In this document: in pieces, positions 1-7,790 of the stretch
How the letters are laid out: every line of letters starts with the position of its first letter
Numbering within the stretch: position 1 is the stretch's first letter
Source: Parabacteroides goldsteinii DSM 19448 = WAL 12034
GTDB lineage: Bacteria > Bacteroidota > Bacteroidia > Bacteroidales > Tannerellaceae
Assembly: GCF_000969835.1 (NCBI RefSeq)
Contig: NZ_KQ033912.1
Coordinates: 2,751,373-2,815,372 of the forward strand
Direction of reading: 5' to 3'
DNA: 64,000 nucleotides
Made by a program: the position numbers and the translations under genes
The notes under the pieces: generated by a model
Databases searched by the model: none
The model's input: the letters and a program-made list of their open reading frames with translations, nothing else
Told to the model about the DNA's origin: nothing

Positions 1-1
1 C

Positions 2-2032
2 GGCTTCAGCCATGTGCATAAAAGCGGCGGAGGCTGTGGCGACTTTCTGGATATTTTATTTCTGCCTCTTCCCCTGAACTATAAGACAGATAGCCTTACG
101 GAGTTATATTCCCAGTATTATCAGGCTGATTTTTCCCATGAGAAAGAGTGGGCGGAACCCGGATATTACTCGGTTGATCTTTATAACGGCGATCTGAATG
201 TGGAACTAACCGCTTCTTTACGTTGTGGACTGCAACGATATAAATATAAGTCTGCTGGTTCCGTCCCTGTTATTATAGATCTGGAATACGGCTCACAGGG
301 AGCTTGTACAATCCAGCGTGAACACGATGTGGATACGGTCTTTTCTGCGTCTTTTGAAAAAGTAGATGATTATACGGTCCGCGGATACCGGTTGACTAAC
401 GGATGGGCTCCGGAACAACATGTTTATTTTTATACGACATTTTCTTCTCCGATAAAAGAGTGTCGGTTATTCCTGGATAACGAATGTGTAGAAGAGACCT
501 CTGCCCTGAAAGGACGTAATGTGAAAGCGATCCTAACCTTTGAGAATCCGGAAAAGATACTGGATGTTAAAACAGGTATATCTGCAGTCGATATGAAGGG
601 TGCTGAGGATAATCACCGGAAAGAAGCGGCGGATAAGGATTTCGATTCCTTGAAAAAAGAAGCGGCAGAGAGCTGGACGCCGGTATTGGGCCAGATAGAA
701 GTCGAGACAAATGATTTGAAAAAGAAAGAACTTTTTTACACCTCCTTACACAATGTAATGATGTATCCGATGCTTTTTTCTGATGTGGATAACCGGTTTC
801 GTGGTTCCGACAGCCAGGTACATCAGACGGATGGCTTTGCCTATTATGGTGCAGTTATCGGATTATGGGATACGTTTCGTGCCGCTTGTCCTTTGATCAC
901 TGTCTTGCGTCCTGACGTGATGGAGGATTATATCCGGACAGCTTTGGAACATTTCAGATATGCCGGGCAGTTACCTATCTGGACATTGGCAGGCGTTGAG
1001 ACTTACCAGATGACGGGTATCCATTCCATGCCCCTGATAACTAATGCCTATATGAATGGTGTCAGGAACTTTGATACGGAACTGGCAATGCGGGCAATGG
1101 TCGAATCAGCCATGAAAGATACGTGCGGCTATTCGATGGGGTACTTTGTCGGGTTGGAGAATTATAAGAAATATGGCTACGTGCCCTGTGATATGGAAAT
1201 GGAGTCGGTAGCCCGTACGTTGGAATATGCATTCGACGACTGGGCTATTGTCCGATTCGCCTCTCTGACAAATCATCCCGATATTTGTAAAGAGTTCCGG
1301 ACCCGCTCCCTGAATTATAAGAATGTGATCGATCCTGTCACTTTGCTTGCAAGGGGAAAGACTAAAGACGGTCTTTGGCGTACACCTTTTTATCCTCTGC
1401 GCTCGGAACACCGGTCGGATGATTATTGCGAAGGGAATGCCTGGCAGTGGACATTCTTTGTCCCACATGATATAGACGGGCTGGCCAAATTGATGGGAGG
1501 CAAAGAGGTGCTGGCTTCTCGCCTGGATTCCTTATTTACGATGGATTCTTCGCTGGAAGGAGAAACCGTATCCGGTGATATCAGCGGGCTGATCGGTCAA
1601 TATGCACATGGCAATGAGCCGGGGCATCATACTATTTATATGTATAATGAGGTTGGGCAACCCCATAAGACACAGAAATATGTCAATGAGGTATTGACAA
1701 CTCTTTATGATACGACTCCGACGGGAATCTGCGGGAATGAAGATACGGGGCAAATGAGTGCCTGGTATGTTTTCAGTTCGTTAGGTTTTTATCCGATGGA
1801 CCCGGTATCCGGTCGTTACGAACTAGGTGCTCCTTTATTTGACCGGGCGGTGATAAACCTGTCGTCAGGCAGGCAATTTGTCATAACAGCCGAGAATCTG
1901 TCCGATAAAAATATCTATGTAGAGAAAGTCTGGTTGAATGATCGTTCACTCGATCGGACATATATTACTTTCGATGAATTATTGAACGGGGGAACGCTCC
2001 GTTTTAAGATGACAGATAAAGTAGGGCTGTAA
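2..2032 (+). CDS. GH92 alpha-mannosidase, 5' truncated by window edge
   Basis: This is the C-terminal part (about 677 residues) of a glycoside hydrolase family 92 exo-alpha-mannosidase, a calcium-dependent enzyme that trims alpha-linked mannose from N-glycans or yeast mannan. The frame is open to the first bases: it reads GFSHVHKSGGGCGDFLDIL, matching the GFSH(T/V)H...GCGD(Y/F) segment that lies internally in GH92 proteins, so the GTG at 14 is not the true start. Family hallmarks are GNEPGHH near 1609-1629, with the Glu and His expected at the active site, and GNEDTGQMSAWYVFSSLGF near 1732-1788. The stop is at 2030-2032. Export cannot be judged because the N-terminus lies outside. It lies 284 bp upstream of the corrinoid/rhamnose operon and may or may not belong to it. 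Confidence 0.93.
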   Translation, partial: GFSHVHKSGGGCGDFLDILFLPLPLNYKTDSLTELYSQYYQADFSHEKEWAEPGYYSVDLYNGDLNVELTASLRCGLQRYKYKSAGSVPVIIDLEYGSQGACTIQREHDVDTVFSASFEKVDDYTVRGYRLTNGWAPEQHVYFYTTFSSPIKECRLFLDNECVEETSALKGRNVKAILTFENPEKILDVKTGISAVDMKGAEDNHRKEAADKDFDSLKKEAAESWTPVLGQIEVETNDLKKKELFYTSLHNVMMYPMLFSDVDNRFRGSDSQVHQTDGFAYYGAVIGLWDTFRAACPLITVLRPDVMEDYIRTALEHFRYAGQLPIWTLAGVETYQMTGIHSMPLITNAYMNGVRNFDTELAMRAMVESAMKDTCGYSMGYFVGLENYKKYGYVPCDMEMESVARTLEYAFDDWAIVRFASLTNHPDICKEFRTRSLNYKNVIDPVTLLARGKTKDGLWRTPFYPLRSEHRSDDYCEGNAWQWTFFVPHDIDGLAKLMGGKEVLASRLDSLFTMDSSLEGETVSGDISGLIGQYAHGNEPGHHTIYMYNEVGQPHKTQKYVNEVLTTLYDTTPTGICGNEDTGQMSAWYVFSSLGFYPMDPVSGRYELGAPLFDRAVINLSSGRQFVITAENLSDKNIYVEKVWLNDRSLDRTYITFDELLNGGTLRFKMTDKVGL

Positions 2033-2070
2033 ACCGGAAAGTCTGCTACTTACGGAATCTTTTGTCCTAT

Positions 2071-2152
2071 GCTAAAGGTAGTGCCACCGTATTGGCACTC
2101 CAGTGTCACTACTATGGCACAACAATGCCAATAGGGTGGCACTGTTGTGCCA
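2071..2152. repeat. 22-bp periodic array of inverted half-sites (array A)
   Basis: Three 16-bp near-palindromes of the form TGGCAC-N4-GTGCCA start at 2093, 2115 and 2137, exactly 22 bp apart. A degenerate fourth unit at 2071 keeps only its right half, GTGCCA at 2081-2086. The outer arms 2080-2097 and 2126-2143 also form an 18-bp inverted repeat with one mismatch, so a long RNA hairpin is possible. The array fills the gap between the GH92 gene and the mutarotase gene. It could be a multi-dimer operator, a leader structure or a non-functional tandem repeat. Confidence 0.75.
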
Positions 2153-2315
2153 TTATGATGTCATACGCTGTCACTCCCTCTTTTACAGTTAATCCTCTTA
2201 TAGGAATAGTATTGTTCAAATCTCGGAAACAGTCAAAAGAACCACGCAAATTGAAAACTTCAACTCTTTTACTTCTGCTATTTTTGCTCATACTTAATCT
2301 AATAAACAGAAAAAT

Positions 2316-2639
2316 ATGAAACGTTATGGAAGTGTTATCGGCGTAAAGCCTGAAAAACTGGAGGAATATAAGAAATTGCATGCTGCTGTATGGCCGGCTG
2401 TGCTGGCTATGATCAGTGAGTGTAATATCCGCAATTACTCCATTTATTACAAAGATGGAATGCTGTATAGTTATTATGAATATATCGGAAATGATTATGA
2501 AAAGGATATGCAGCGAATGGCTGCCGATCCGACCACACAGGAATGGTGGAAGCTCACCGACCCTTGCCAGCAACCGGTAGAGAACCGTGCTCCCGGCGAA
2601 TGGTGGGCTGCTATGGAAGAGGTTTTCCATACAGACTGA
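2316..2639 (+). CDS. rhaM: L-rhamnose mutarotase family protein
   Basis: A 107-residue cytoplasmic protein of the RhaM/DUF718 family, which interconverts alpha and beta anomers of L-rhamnose or related 6-deoxysugars. Length matches the family (about 104 residues). The catalytic-type His in KKLHAAVWPAV (residue 22) aligns with His22 of the E. coli enzyme, and the NYSIYY, EWW and EEVF segments are conserved. It starts the plus-strand operon running to 7368. The leader ends in an A-rich stretch rather than a Shine-Dalgarno site, as usual in Bacteroidetes. Together with the RhaT-like permease at 5056-6084 it points to a rhamnose-like substrate. Whether the real sugar is rhamnose, fucose or an O-methylated version cannot be read from the sequence. 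Confidence 0.85.
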   Translation: MKRYGSVIGVKPEKLEEYKKLHAAVWPAVLAMISECNIRNYSIYYKDGMLYSYYEYIGNDYEKDMQRMAADPTTQEWWKLTDPCQQPVENRAPGEWWAAMEEVFHTD

Positions 2640-2678
2640 ATAGCATATAAATAGAATAGGCTTTAAATATTATTGAAC

Positions 2679-3347
2679 ATGAACGACATTATTATTAAAC
2701 TTGGCGAATGCGTGGAATTCGGCAAGATCAGTCTTGCATCGCCCTATCCACCGGCAATGAAAGGACAACCGGGTGCTGACGAATTGACCCGGGAAGCATT
2801 GGAGAACGGCTTATCTCCTCAATCCGTACTGAATGACGCCCTGATCCCGGCAATGAACCGGGTTGGCAATAAGTTTACGGAAGGGAAGATATTCGTACCT
2901 CAAATGTTGTTATCGGCTAAAGCGATGAACAGTGCCATGAAGCACCTGAAACCTTTTTTTCAGAATGGCGAGATCAAACGGAAAGGTGTATTTGTTATCG
3001 GTACCGTTATGGGGGACTTGCACGATATCGGCAAGAACCTGACAGGCATGATGGTGGAAGGCTCCGGTTGGGAAGTGATCGACCTGGGGACAGATGTGCC
3101 GGCCGAGAAATATATCCAGGCATTGGACGAACATCCCGGAGCTGTCTGCGGCATGTCTGCCTTGCTGACTACTACCATGAGCAATATGCAACCGATGATC
3201 GCCACTATACGTGCAAAATATCCCGAAACTAAAGTAGTTGTCGGCGGCGCACCGTTGAATGCGGAATTTGCTCAAAAGATCGGGGCGGATGCTTATGCCC
3301 GTGATCCGCAGGATAATATCAACTGGTTGGAATCAATCGTAGCCTGA
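2679..3347 (+). CDS. Corrinoid (B12-binding) methyl-carrier protein
   Basis: A 222-residue cobalamin-binding protein of the MtaC/MttC/methionine-synthase type: an N-terminal helical cap domain (about 1-85) followed by a Rossmann-like B12 domain (about 95-222). The base-off/His-on signature GDLHDIGKN is present, with His115 the expected lower cobalt ligand, followed by DLGTDVP and the GGAPLN loop. Such proteins shuttle a methyl group between two methyltransferases. I chose ATG 2679 over an in-frame TTG at 2673. Seven bases separate it from the downstream UroD-like methyltransferase, so the genes are very likely cotranscribed. It is a stand-alone carrier, not part of MetH. The methyl donor is unknown; the neighbourhood suggests a methylated sugar. 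Confidence 0.9.
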   Translation: MNDIIIKLGECVEFGKISLASPYPPAMKGQPGADELTREALENGLSPQSVLNDALIPAMNRVGNKFTEGKIFVPQMLLSAKAMNSAMKHLKPFFQNGEIKRKGVFVIGTVMGDLHDIGKNLTGMMVEGSGWEVIDLGTDVPAEKYIQALDEHPGAVCGMSALLTTTMSNMQPMIATIRAKYPETKVVVGGAPLNAEFAQKIGADAYARDPQDNINWLESIVA

Positions 3348-3353
3348 TAGCGT

Positions 3354-4352
3354 ATGAATAAGTTTATCGAGCAATTACAGGATAGCGACAAGCGGATCGC
3401 TATCCCTATCATGACCCATCCCGGAATTGAAGCGATCGGGAAAAAAGTGATCGATGCCGTTACGGACGGCGAGGTTCATTATCAGGCAATCAAACAGGTG
3501 ACGGAAACCTATCCTACAACGGCTTGTACCGTCATTATGGATTTGACTGTCGAGGCGGAGGCTTTTGGTTGTGCGATCAGTATGCCGGAACACGAGGTAC
3601 CCAGTGTTACCGGGCGTCTGGTGTATGACGAAGAAACCGTGAATAGCCTGCAGGTCCCTTCTTTGTCTGCAGGCCGGATGCCGGAATATCTGAAAGCGAA
3701 CCGTCTGGCAGTGGAAAACATAAAAGACAAACCTGTCCTGTCCGGTTGTATCGGCCCTTTCTCATTAGCGGGAAGACTCTATGATATGTCTGAGATCATG
3801 GTCGGTATTTATATCGAACCGGATGTGGTAAAAACGCTGTTGGATAAATGTACAGCTTATATTACAGCTTATTGCCGGGAGCTGAAAGCGATCGGTGCAA
3901 CAGGTGTGATCATGGCCGAACCGGCTGCCGGATTACTTTCCAATGAAGACTGTCAGGAATATTCGACCGTTTATGTCCGGCAGATAGTGGAGGCGGTACA
4001 GGATGAGAACTTTGCCGTGATCTTACATAATTGCGGAAATAAAGGACAATGTACCCAGGCAATGATTGATTCCGGCGCTGTAGCTTTACATTTCGGAAAT
4101 GCCGTAAATATGGTTGAGACGCTGGAACAATGCCCGTCAGACCTCATCGTGATGGGAAACATCGACCCTGTCGGCATTCTGAAACAGGCCACATCGGAAG
4201 AGGTGTACCGGATTACTGCTGATTTGTTGTCAAAGACATCGCAGTATAAAAACTTTGTTATATCTTCCGGTTGTGATATGCCGCCTTTGGTCCCGGATGC
4301 AAATATCAAAGCCTTCTATCAGGCAATAGCCGATTTTAATACAGGGAAATGA
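3354..4352 (+). CDS. UroD-family (MtaA/MtbA-like) cobamide methyltransferase
   Basis: A 332-residue member of the uroporphyrinogen-decarboxylase superfamily, which includes zinc-dependent methyltransferases acting on protein-bound corrinoids (MtaA, MtbA). The zinc-ligand pattern His-X-Cys...Cys is present: H225 and C227 in LHNCGNKG, and C307 in SSGCDMPP, as in the MtaA class. It is therefore a methyltransferase rather than a heme-pathway decarboxylase. It directly follows the corrinoid protein and overlaps the next gene by 4 bases (ATGA), implying translational coupling. It probably moves the methyl group between the corrinoid protein and a soluble acceptor or donor. The presence of a second, different UroD-like protein at 6121-7368 suggests a donor/acceptor pair. 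Confidence 0.87.
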   Translation: MNKFIEQLQDSDKRIAIPIMTHPGIEAIGKKVIDAVTDGEVHYQAIKQVTETYPTTACTVIMDLTVEAEAFGCAISMPEHEVPSVTGRLVYDEETVNSLQVPSLSAGRMPEYLKANRLAVENIKDKPVLSGCIGPFSLAGRLYDMSEIMVGIYIEPDVVKTLLDKCTAYITAYCRELKAIGATGVIMAEPAAGLLSNEDCQEYSTVYVRQIVEAVQDENFAVILHNCGNKGQCTQAMIDSGAVALHFGNAVNMVETLEQCPSDLIVMGNIDPVGILKQATSEEVYRITADLLSKTSQYKNFVISSGCDMPPLVPDANIKAFYQAIADFNTGK

Positions 4353-5050
4353 TGTTCCGGTCATACACATTTTCGTTTGAAGAGGTTCGTCCGGAAATAC
4401 CGGTATTGATGGAGTACCTCCAAATCCCGGATTCAGAGAGTTATGCACTCGTCTCGGAGATTGTGGAGAAAACCTTTGACGAATTGAAAGATTCGAAAGA
4501 GATTATCGGCGGATACCGCGTACTGGATTGTCCGGAAGTAAATATGAGAGAAGGAATAGTCGCTTGTTCTGCAGGGTATTTGCATACAGGGCGTAAGATT
4601 AGCGGTTATATGAAAGGATCCGGCCGGATAGCTTTATTTCTTTGTACGGCAGGGAAAATTTTTACCGGGTTGTCACAAGCTTATCAGCAGAACGGTGATT
4701 TTCTGGAGGCATTCGTTGTCGAGTCGATCGGCTCGGCGACCGTTGAAAATGCAATGGATAAAGTGCAGCAGTATTTGGAAGAAGATATGACAGAACAGGG
4801 AAAGAAGATCACGAACCGTTACAGTCCGGGCTATTGCGAATGGGCACTGTCAGGGCAGCGCGATCTGTTTGCCTATATCGGCGACCACCCGACCGGGATT
4901 ACTATCAATGAATCTTGTCTGATGCAGCCGATCAAATCGGTTAGCGGAATTATAGGAATAGGGGATGAGGTCAGAAAGCGACCTTATGGCTGTGATATCT
5001 GTAACAGTGCCTCTTGTGCGTATCGGAATATTAGAAGAAAAAAACATTAA
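4349..5050 (+). CDS. MetH activation-domain-like protein with C-terminal Cys motif
   Basis: A 233-residue protein resembling the vitamin-B12-dependent methionine synthase activation (AdoMet-binding) domain. It has the RYSPGYCEW segment (compare R-x-A-P-G-Y in MetH) and INESCLMQPIKSVSGIIG (compare LTES-x-AM-P-x-SVSG). In MetH this domain supplies S-adenosylmethionine for reductive remethylation of inactive cob(II)alamin, so here it plausibly reactivates the stand-alone corrinoid protein. The C-terminus carries a C-x2-C-x4-C cluster (Cys215, Cys218, Cys223), which MetH lacks and which could bind a metal or iron-sulfur centre. Its start overlaps the previous stop codon, which ties its expression to the methyltransferase. 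Function is inferred from domain and context. Confidence 0.8.
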   Translation: MMFRSYTFSFEEVRPEIPVLMEYLQIPDSESYALVSEIVEKTFDELKDSKEIIGGYRVLDCPEVNMREGIVACSAGYLHTGRKISGYMKGSGRIALFLCTAGKIFTGLSQAYQQNGDFLEAFVVESIGSATVENAMDKVQQYLEEDMTEQGKKITNRYSPGYCEWALSGQRDLFAYIGDHPTGITINESCLMQPIKSVSGIIGIGDEVRKRPYGCDICNSASCAYRNIRRKKH

Positions 5051-5055
5051 GAGTT

Positions 5056-6084
5056 ATGACATTTGAATTATTATTCGGAATCGGGCTGATAGCTATCGGG
5101 GCGTTTTCGTCGGGAAGTTTCTCGATCCCTTTTGGAAAGACCCGTAACTGGGCGTGGGAAAACTATTGGCTGATATATAGTTTGTTTGCTTATGTGATCG
5201 TGCCGTTGGTGACATGCTATGTTTTTTGTCCGGGCTTTATGAATGTGCTGTCCGGTGTCTCGGCACAGACGTTGGGATGGATCTTTTTACTGGGGATCAT
5301 CTACGGTATTTGTAATCTTACCTTCGGACTTTCCCTGCGTTATCTGGGGCTTTCGTTAGGCTTCTCGCTTTCTTTGGGATTGATGATGATATTAGGAACG
5401 ATCATTCCTCCGGCTATCGACGGGCGGTTGAATATTCTCTTGCAGCAATCCGGAGGGACTATGTTGATAGCTGGTTTGTTGATTGCCGCAGTCGGTATTG
5501 CTTTGAGTGGATATGCCGGTTACCGGAAAGATAAAGGTGTCGGACCGGAAGCGAACCCGGAACTTAATTTCGGAAAAGGACTGGTGCTGGTTTTCTTTGT
5601 CGGAATAACCGGTGCTTCGCAAGCCCTGGGTATAGAACAGGGCACGGGGATTTCATCTGCTTTGGTCGCTTCGGGTATCGATCCGCTATTCCAGACGTTA
5701 CCTGTCTTTTTCGTATTGTTCGGCGGTTCTTTTCTGGCGACTGCGATTTGGTGCTTGTTCCTGTCGAAAAAGAATAATAACCTGAAAGTCTTTGTAAAGA
5801 CAAAGGATATCGCTGTTTCAAGCAACTATCTGTATTGCGGATTGGCGGGTTTTCTTTGGTTTGTCAACTTTATCTTTTACGGTATGGGGAAAAGCCGGAT
5901 GGGAGAGTTTTCGTTTACGGCCTGGGGGATATTGATGTCGCTGACCATTGTTTTTGCTACCCTTTGGGGATTGTACCGGGGTGAATGGAAGGCTACGGAT
6001 ACAAAGACAAAAGCATGGATGTATGTCGGACTGGTCGTATTGGTTGCTGCCTCTTTCATTATAGGAATGAGTGGCGGAGAGTGA
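5056..6084 (+). CDS. rhaT: RhaT-family L-rhamnose/proton symporter
   Basis: A 342-residue inner-membrane protein with about ten hydrophobic segments, matching the RhaT drug/metabolite-type sugar symporter family. The N-terminal GLIAIGAFSSGSFSIPFGK and WENYWLIYSLFAYVIVP segments are typical of RhaT. The gene lies 5 bp after the activation-domain gene and 36 bp before the second UroD-like gene, inside the corrinoid operon. No rhamnose isomerase, kinase or aldolase gene accompanies it here, so the imported sugar must be processed by enzymes encoded elsewhere or be a modified substrate. Transport of an O-methylated deoxysugar is an inference from context. Confidence 0.87.
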   Translation: MTFELLFGIGLIAIGAFSSGSFSIPFGKTRNWAWENYWLIYSLFAYVIVPLVTCYVFCPGFMNVLSGVSAQTLGWIFLLGIIYGICNLTFGLSLRYLGLSLGFSLSLGLMMILGTIIPPAIDGRLNILLQQSGGTMLIAGLLIAAVGIALSGYAGYRKDKGVGPEANPELNFGKGLVLVFFVGITGASQALGIEQGTGISSALVASGIDPLFQTLPVFFVLFGGSFLATAIWCLFLSKKNNNLKVFVKTKDIAVSSNYLYCGLAGFLWFVNFIFYGMGKSRMGEFSFTAWGILMSLTIVFATLWGLYRGEWKATDTKTKAWMYVGLVVLVAASFIIGMSGGE

Positions 6085-6095
6085 GGATAATTAAA

Positions 6096-6120
6096 AATTG
6101 AAAATTGAGAATTGAAAATT
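6096..6120 (+). repeat. 25-bp A/T repeat abutting a start codon (copy 1)
   Basis: A 25-bp sequence built on AATTGAAAATTGA lies immediately before ATG 6121, between rhaT and the second UroD-like gene. An identical 25-mer occurs in opposite genome orientation at 57904-57928, just upstream of the KDPG aldolase start. Relative to the downstream gene both copies point the same way. It may act as an unstructured A-rich translation leader or be a dispersed repeat. Confidence 0.7.
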
Positions 6121-7368
6121 ATGACTTCAAGAGAGCGTGTTTTATCAGCTATAGCTCATAAAGAGCCCGACCGTGTTCCGGTCGATATGGGAGCAACTCC
6201 CAGTTCGGGTATTTCGGCAATTGCCTATTCCAATTTATTAAAACACCTGGGGCGTACCGACCTCCCGGTTCAGATTTACGATGTGGTGCAGCAACTGGCA
6301 CAGCCGGATCTGTCGATTATCGATCAGTTCGGTATCGATCTCCTCGATATCGGCCGTACGTTTAATGTGAGTCCGTCCGACTGGCAGGAGACAATACTGG
6401 CTAATGGCGATAAAGCCCTGTATCCCGCCTGGTTTAATCCTGTAGAACAACCCAACGGTTCTTGGCATTGTTATGATACCGATGGTAAACGCCTGTTAGC
6501 AATGATGCCGAAAGGTGCCACATTCTTCGACCAGTCCTATTTCCCTTACGTGGATGGCTATCCTGATAGTTACGACGGTCTGGATGAAGAGATGGGACGT
6601 GTCCTGTGGTCGCGTTATGTACACAGTCCCTGGGACCATGCTGCCGATGACGGTTTCTGGGAACAGTTGAGAACAAATGCCTTGCATTTGCGGGAGACAA
6701 CGGATAAAGCGTTGATGATCGTTTGCGGTTGCAATCTTTTTGAATGGGGAACTTTCCTGCGCCGGATGGATAATTTCTTGATGGACCTGCTTTGTGATCC
6801 GGATCAGGTGGAACGTGTATTGGATGAGTTGCTGGAACGTCACCTGGCAACACTTGAAAAGGTCTGTGCTTCGGTCGGCGATATAGTTGACATTATCCGC
6901 TTCGGGGATGATCTCGGGATGACAACCGGTCCGTTCATGGATCCGGATACTTATAAAACCCTTTTCAAACCCCGTCATAAACAGTTATGTGATTATGTAA
7001 AATCTCATAGTCAGATGCATACCTTTATCCATTCCTGCGGTTCCATCTCTTCATTGATGCCCCATATGATCGAGGCTGGAATTGAAGTTTTCAACCCGGT
7101 ACAAACCAATGCCGTAGATATGTCTCCCGAATTTCTGAAAAAAGAGTTCGGACAGGATTGTACTTTCTGGGGCGGTGGTGTAGAAACCGTCGGCACACTG
7201 AACAACGGCACACCGGCTCAAGTTCGTGAACAAGTCCTGGAGCGTCTGGAGATCATGTCGTCCGGAGGTGGTTTTGTCTTTAATACCGTGCACAATATAC
7301 TTCCGGATGTTCCGCCGGAGAATATTATCGCGATGTTTGATGCGGTGAAAAAGTTTAATAATAAATGA
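6121..7368 (+). CDS. UroD-family methyltransferase, second type
   Basis: A 415-residue uroporphyrinogen-decarboxylase-superfamily protein beginning TSRERVLSAIAHKEPDRVPVD, the usual N-terminus of MtaA/substrate:corrinoid methyltransferase-like members. I chose ATG 6121 over an upstream in-frame TTG. It has HSC (H304, C306) but lacks the third Cys; the corresponding region reads NTVHNILPDVPPEN, with His391. This His-type pattern is characteristic of a large clade of UroD-like proteins found next to corrinoid proteins, including O-demethylase methyltransferase components. It is thus a good candidate for the substrate-demethylating enzyme, with the 3354-4352 protein handling the other half-reaction. 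It ends the operon; no hairpin terminator follows closely. Confidence 0.83.
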   Translation: MTSRERVLSAIAHKEPDRVPVDMGATPSSGISAIAYSNLLKHLGRTDLPVQIYDVVQQLAQPDLSIIDQFGIDLLDIGRTFNVSPSDWQETILANGDKALYPAWFNPVEQPNGSWHCYDTDGKRLLAMMPKGATFFDQSYFPYVDGYPDSYDGLDEEMGRVLWSRYVHSPWDHAADDGFWEQLRTNALHLRETTDKALMIVCGCNLFEWGTFLRRMDNFLMDLLCDPDQVERVLDELLERHLATLEKVCASVGDIVDIIRFGDDLGMTTGPFMDPDTYKTLFKPRHKQLCDYVKSHSQMHTFIHSCGSISSLMPHMIEAGIEVFNPVQTNAVDMSPEFLKKEFGQDCTFWGGGVETVGTLNNGTPAQVREQVLERLEIMSSGGGFVFNTVHNILPDVPPENIIAMFDAVKKFNNK

Positions 7369-7533
7369 AGTTGATGATGTGAAAATATAAAAAAAACAAT
7401 GCTTTTTGGGGGTGTACTTTCTGTTTGGCTTGTACGTCGGAAAATAACGAAAGCACTGTTTCCTCCGTCTGTTAAAGAATAAAATGTGATTCAATATATA
7501 TAGGCAGGGATTGATGATTAGTTAAATAATGAT

Positions 7534-7774
7534 CATAGTTTTTGTAGAACTACGTATCTTTTTGCAAAAATAGAAAAACATCCGATAAAATCGTTTAAAA
7601 AATCCGTTCTTTTTTTTGCAAAATCCGATATTAAACTAATAATAGAGGGGTAAAAGGTGAAGTTTTAACCTTTAACAAAACGTTTGTTGAGTTTTGTCTG
7701 CATATTTTTGACGCAATTTACTGATTATCTCGGAATAATTATTGTCTCTGGACCATAGTTCTACAAAGACTATG
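7534..7774. promoter_or_regulatory. Predicted invertible promoter (inverton), PUL 1
   Basis: Two 21-bp sequences, 7534-7554 and 7754-7774, are inverted copies of each other with 19 of 21 matches (core GTAGAACTA / TAGTTCTAC) and flank 199 bp of A/T-rich DNA. This is the architecture of Bacteroides phase-variable promoters in front of SusC genes. Candidate -7 boxes inside are TATTTTTG at 7703-7710 (plus strand, toward SusC, with TTTG only 16 bp upstream) and its mirror CAAAAATA at 7565-7572 (minus strand). Neither has an ideal -33 box, so the current on/off state is unclear. No recombinase gene is in the window. Confidence 0.6.
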
Positions 7775-7790
7775 GTTCAGAGACTTTTTT
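7744..7790 (+). terminator. Intrinsic terminator/attenuator overlapping right inverted repeat
   Basis: Arms 7744-7759 and 7769-7784 pair over 16 positions (one G-U) around a 9-nt loop and are followed by six T residues at 7785-7790, an intrinsic terminator on the plus strand. It contains the right repeat of the predicted inverton, so a transcript starting inside the segment toward SusC would have to pass it. Confidence 0.65.

Noticed and set aside
2062..2319. Possible 85-residue ORF in the gap before the mutarotase gene
   Set aside because: It runs through the 22-bp array, has no family resemblance and its composition follows the repeat.
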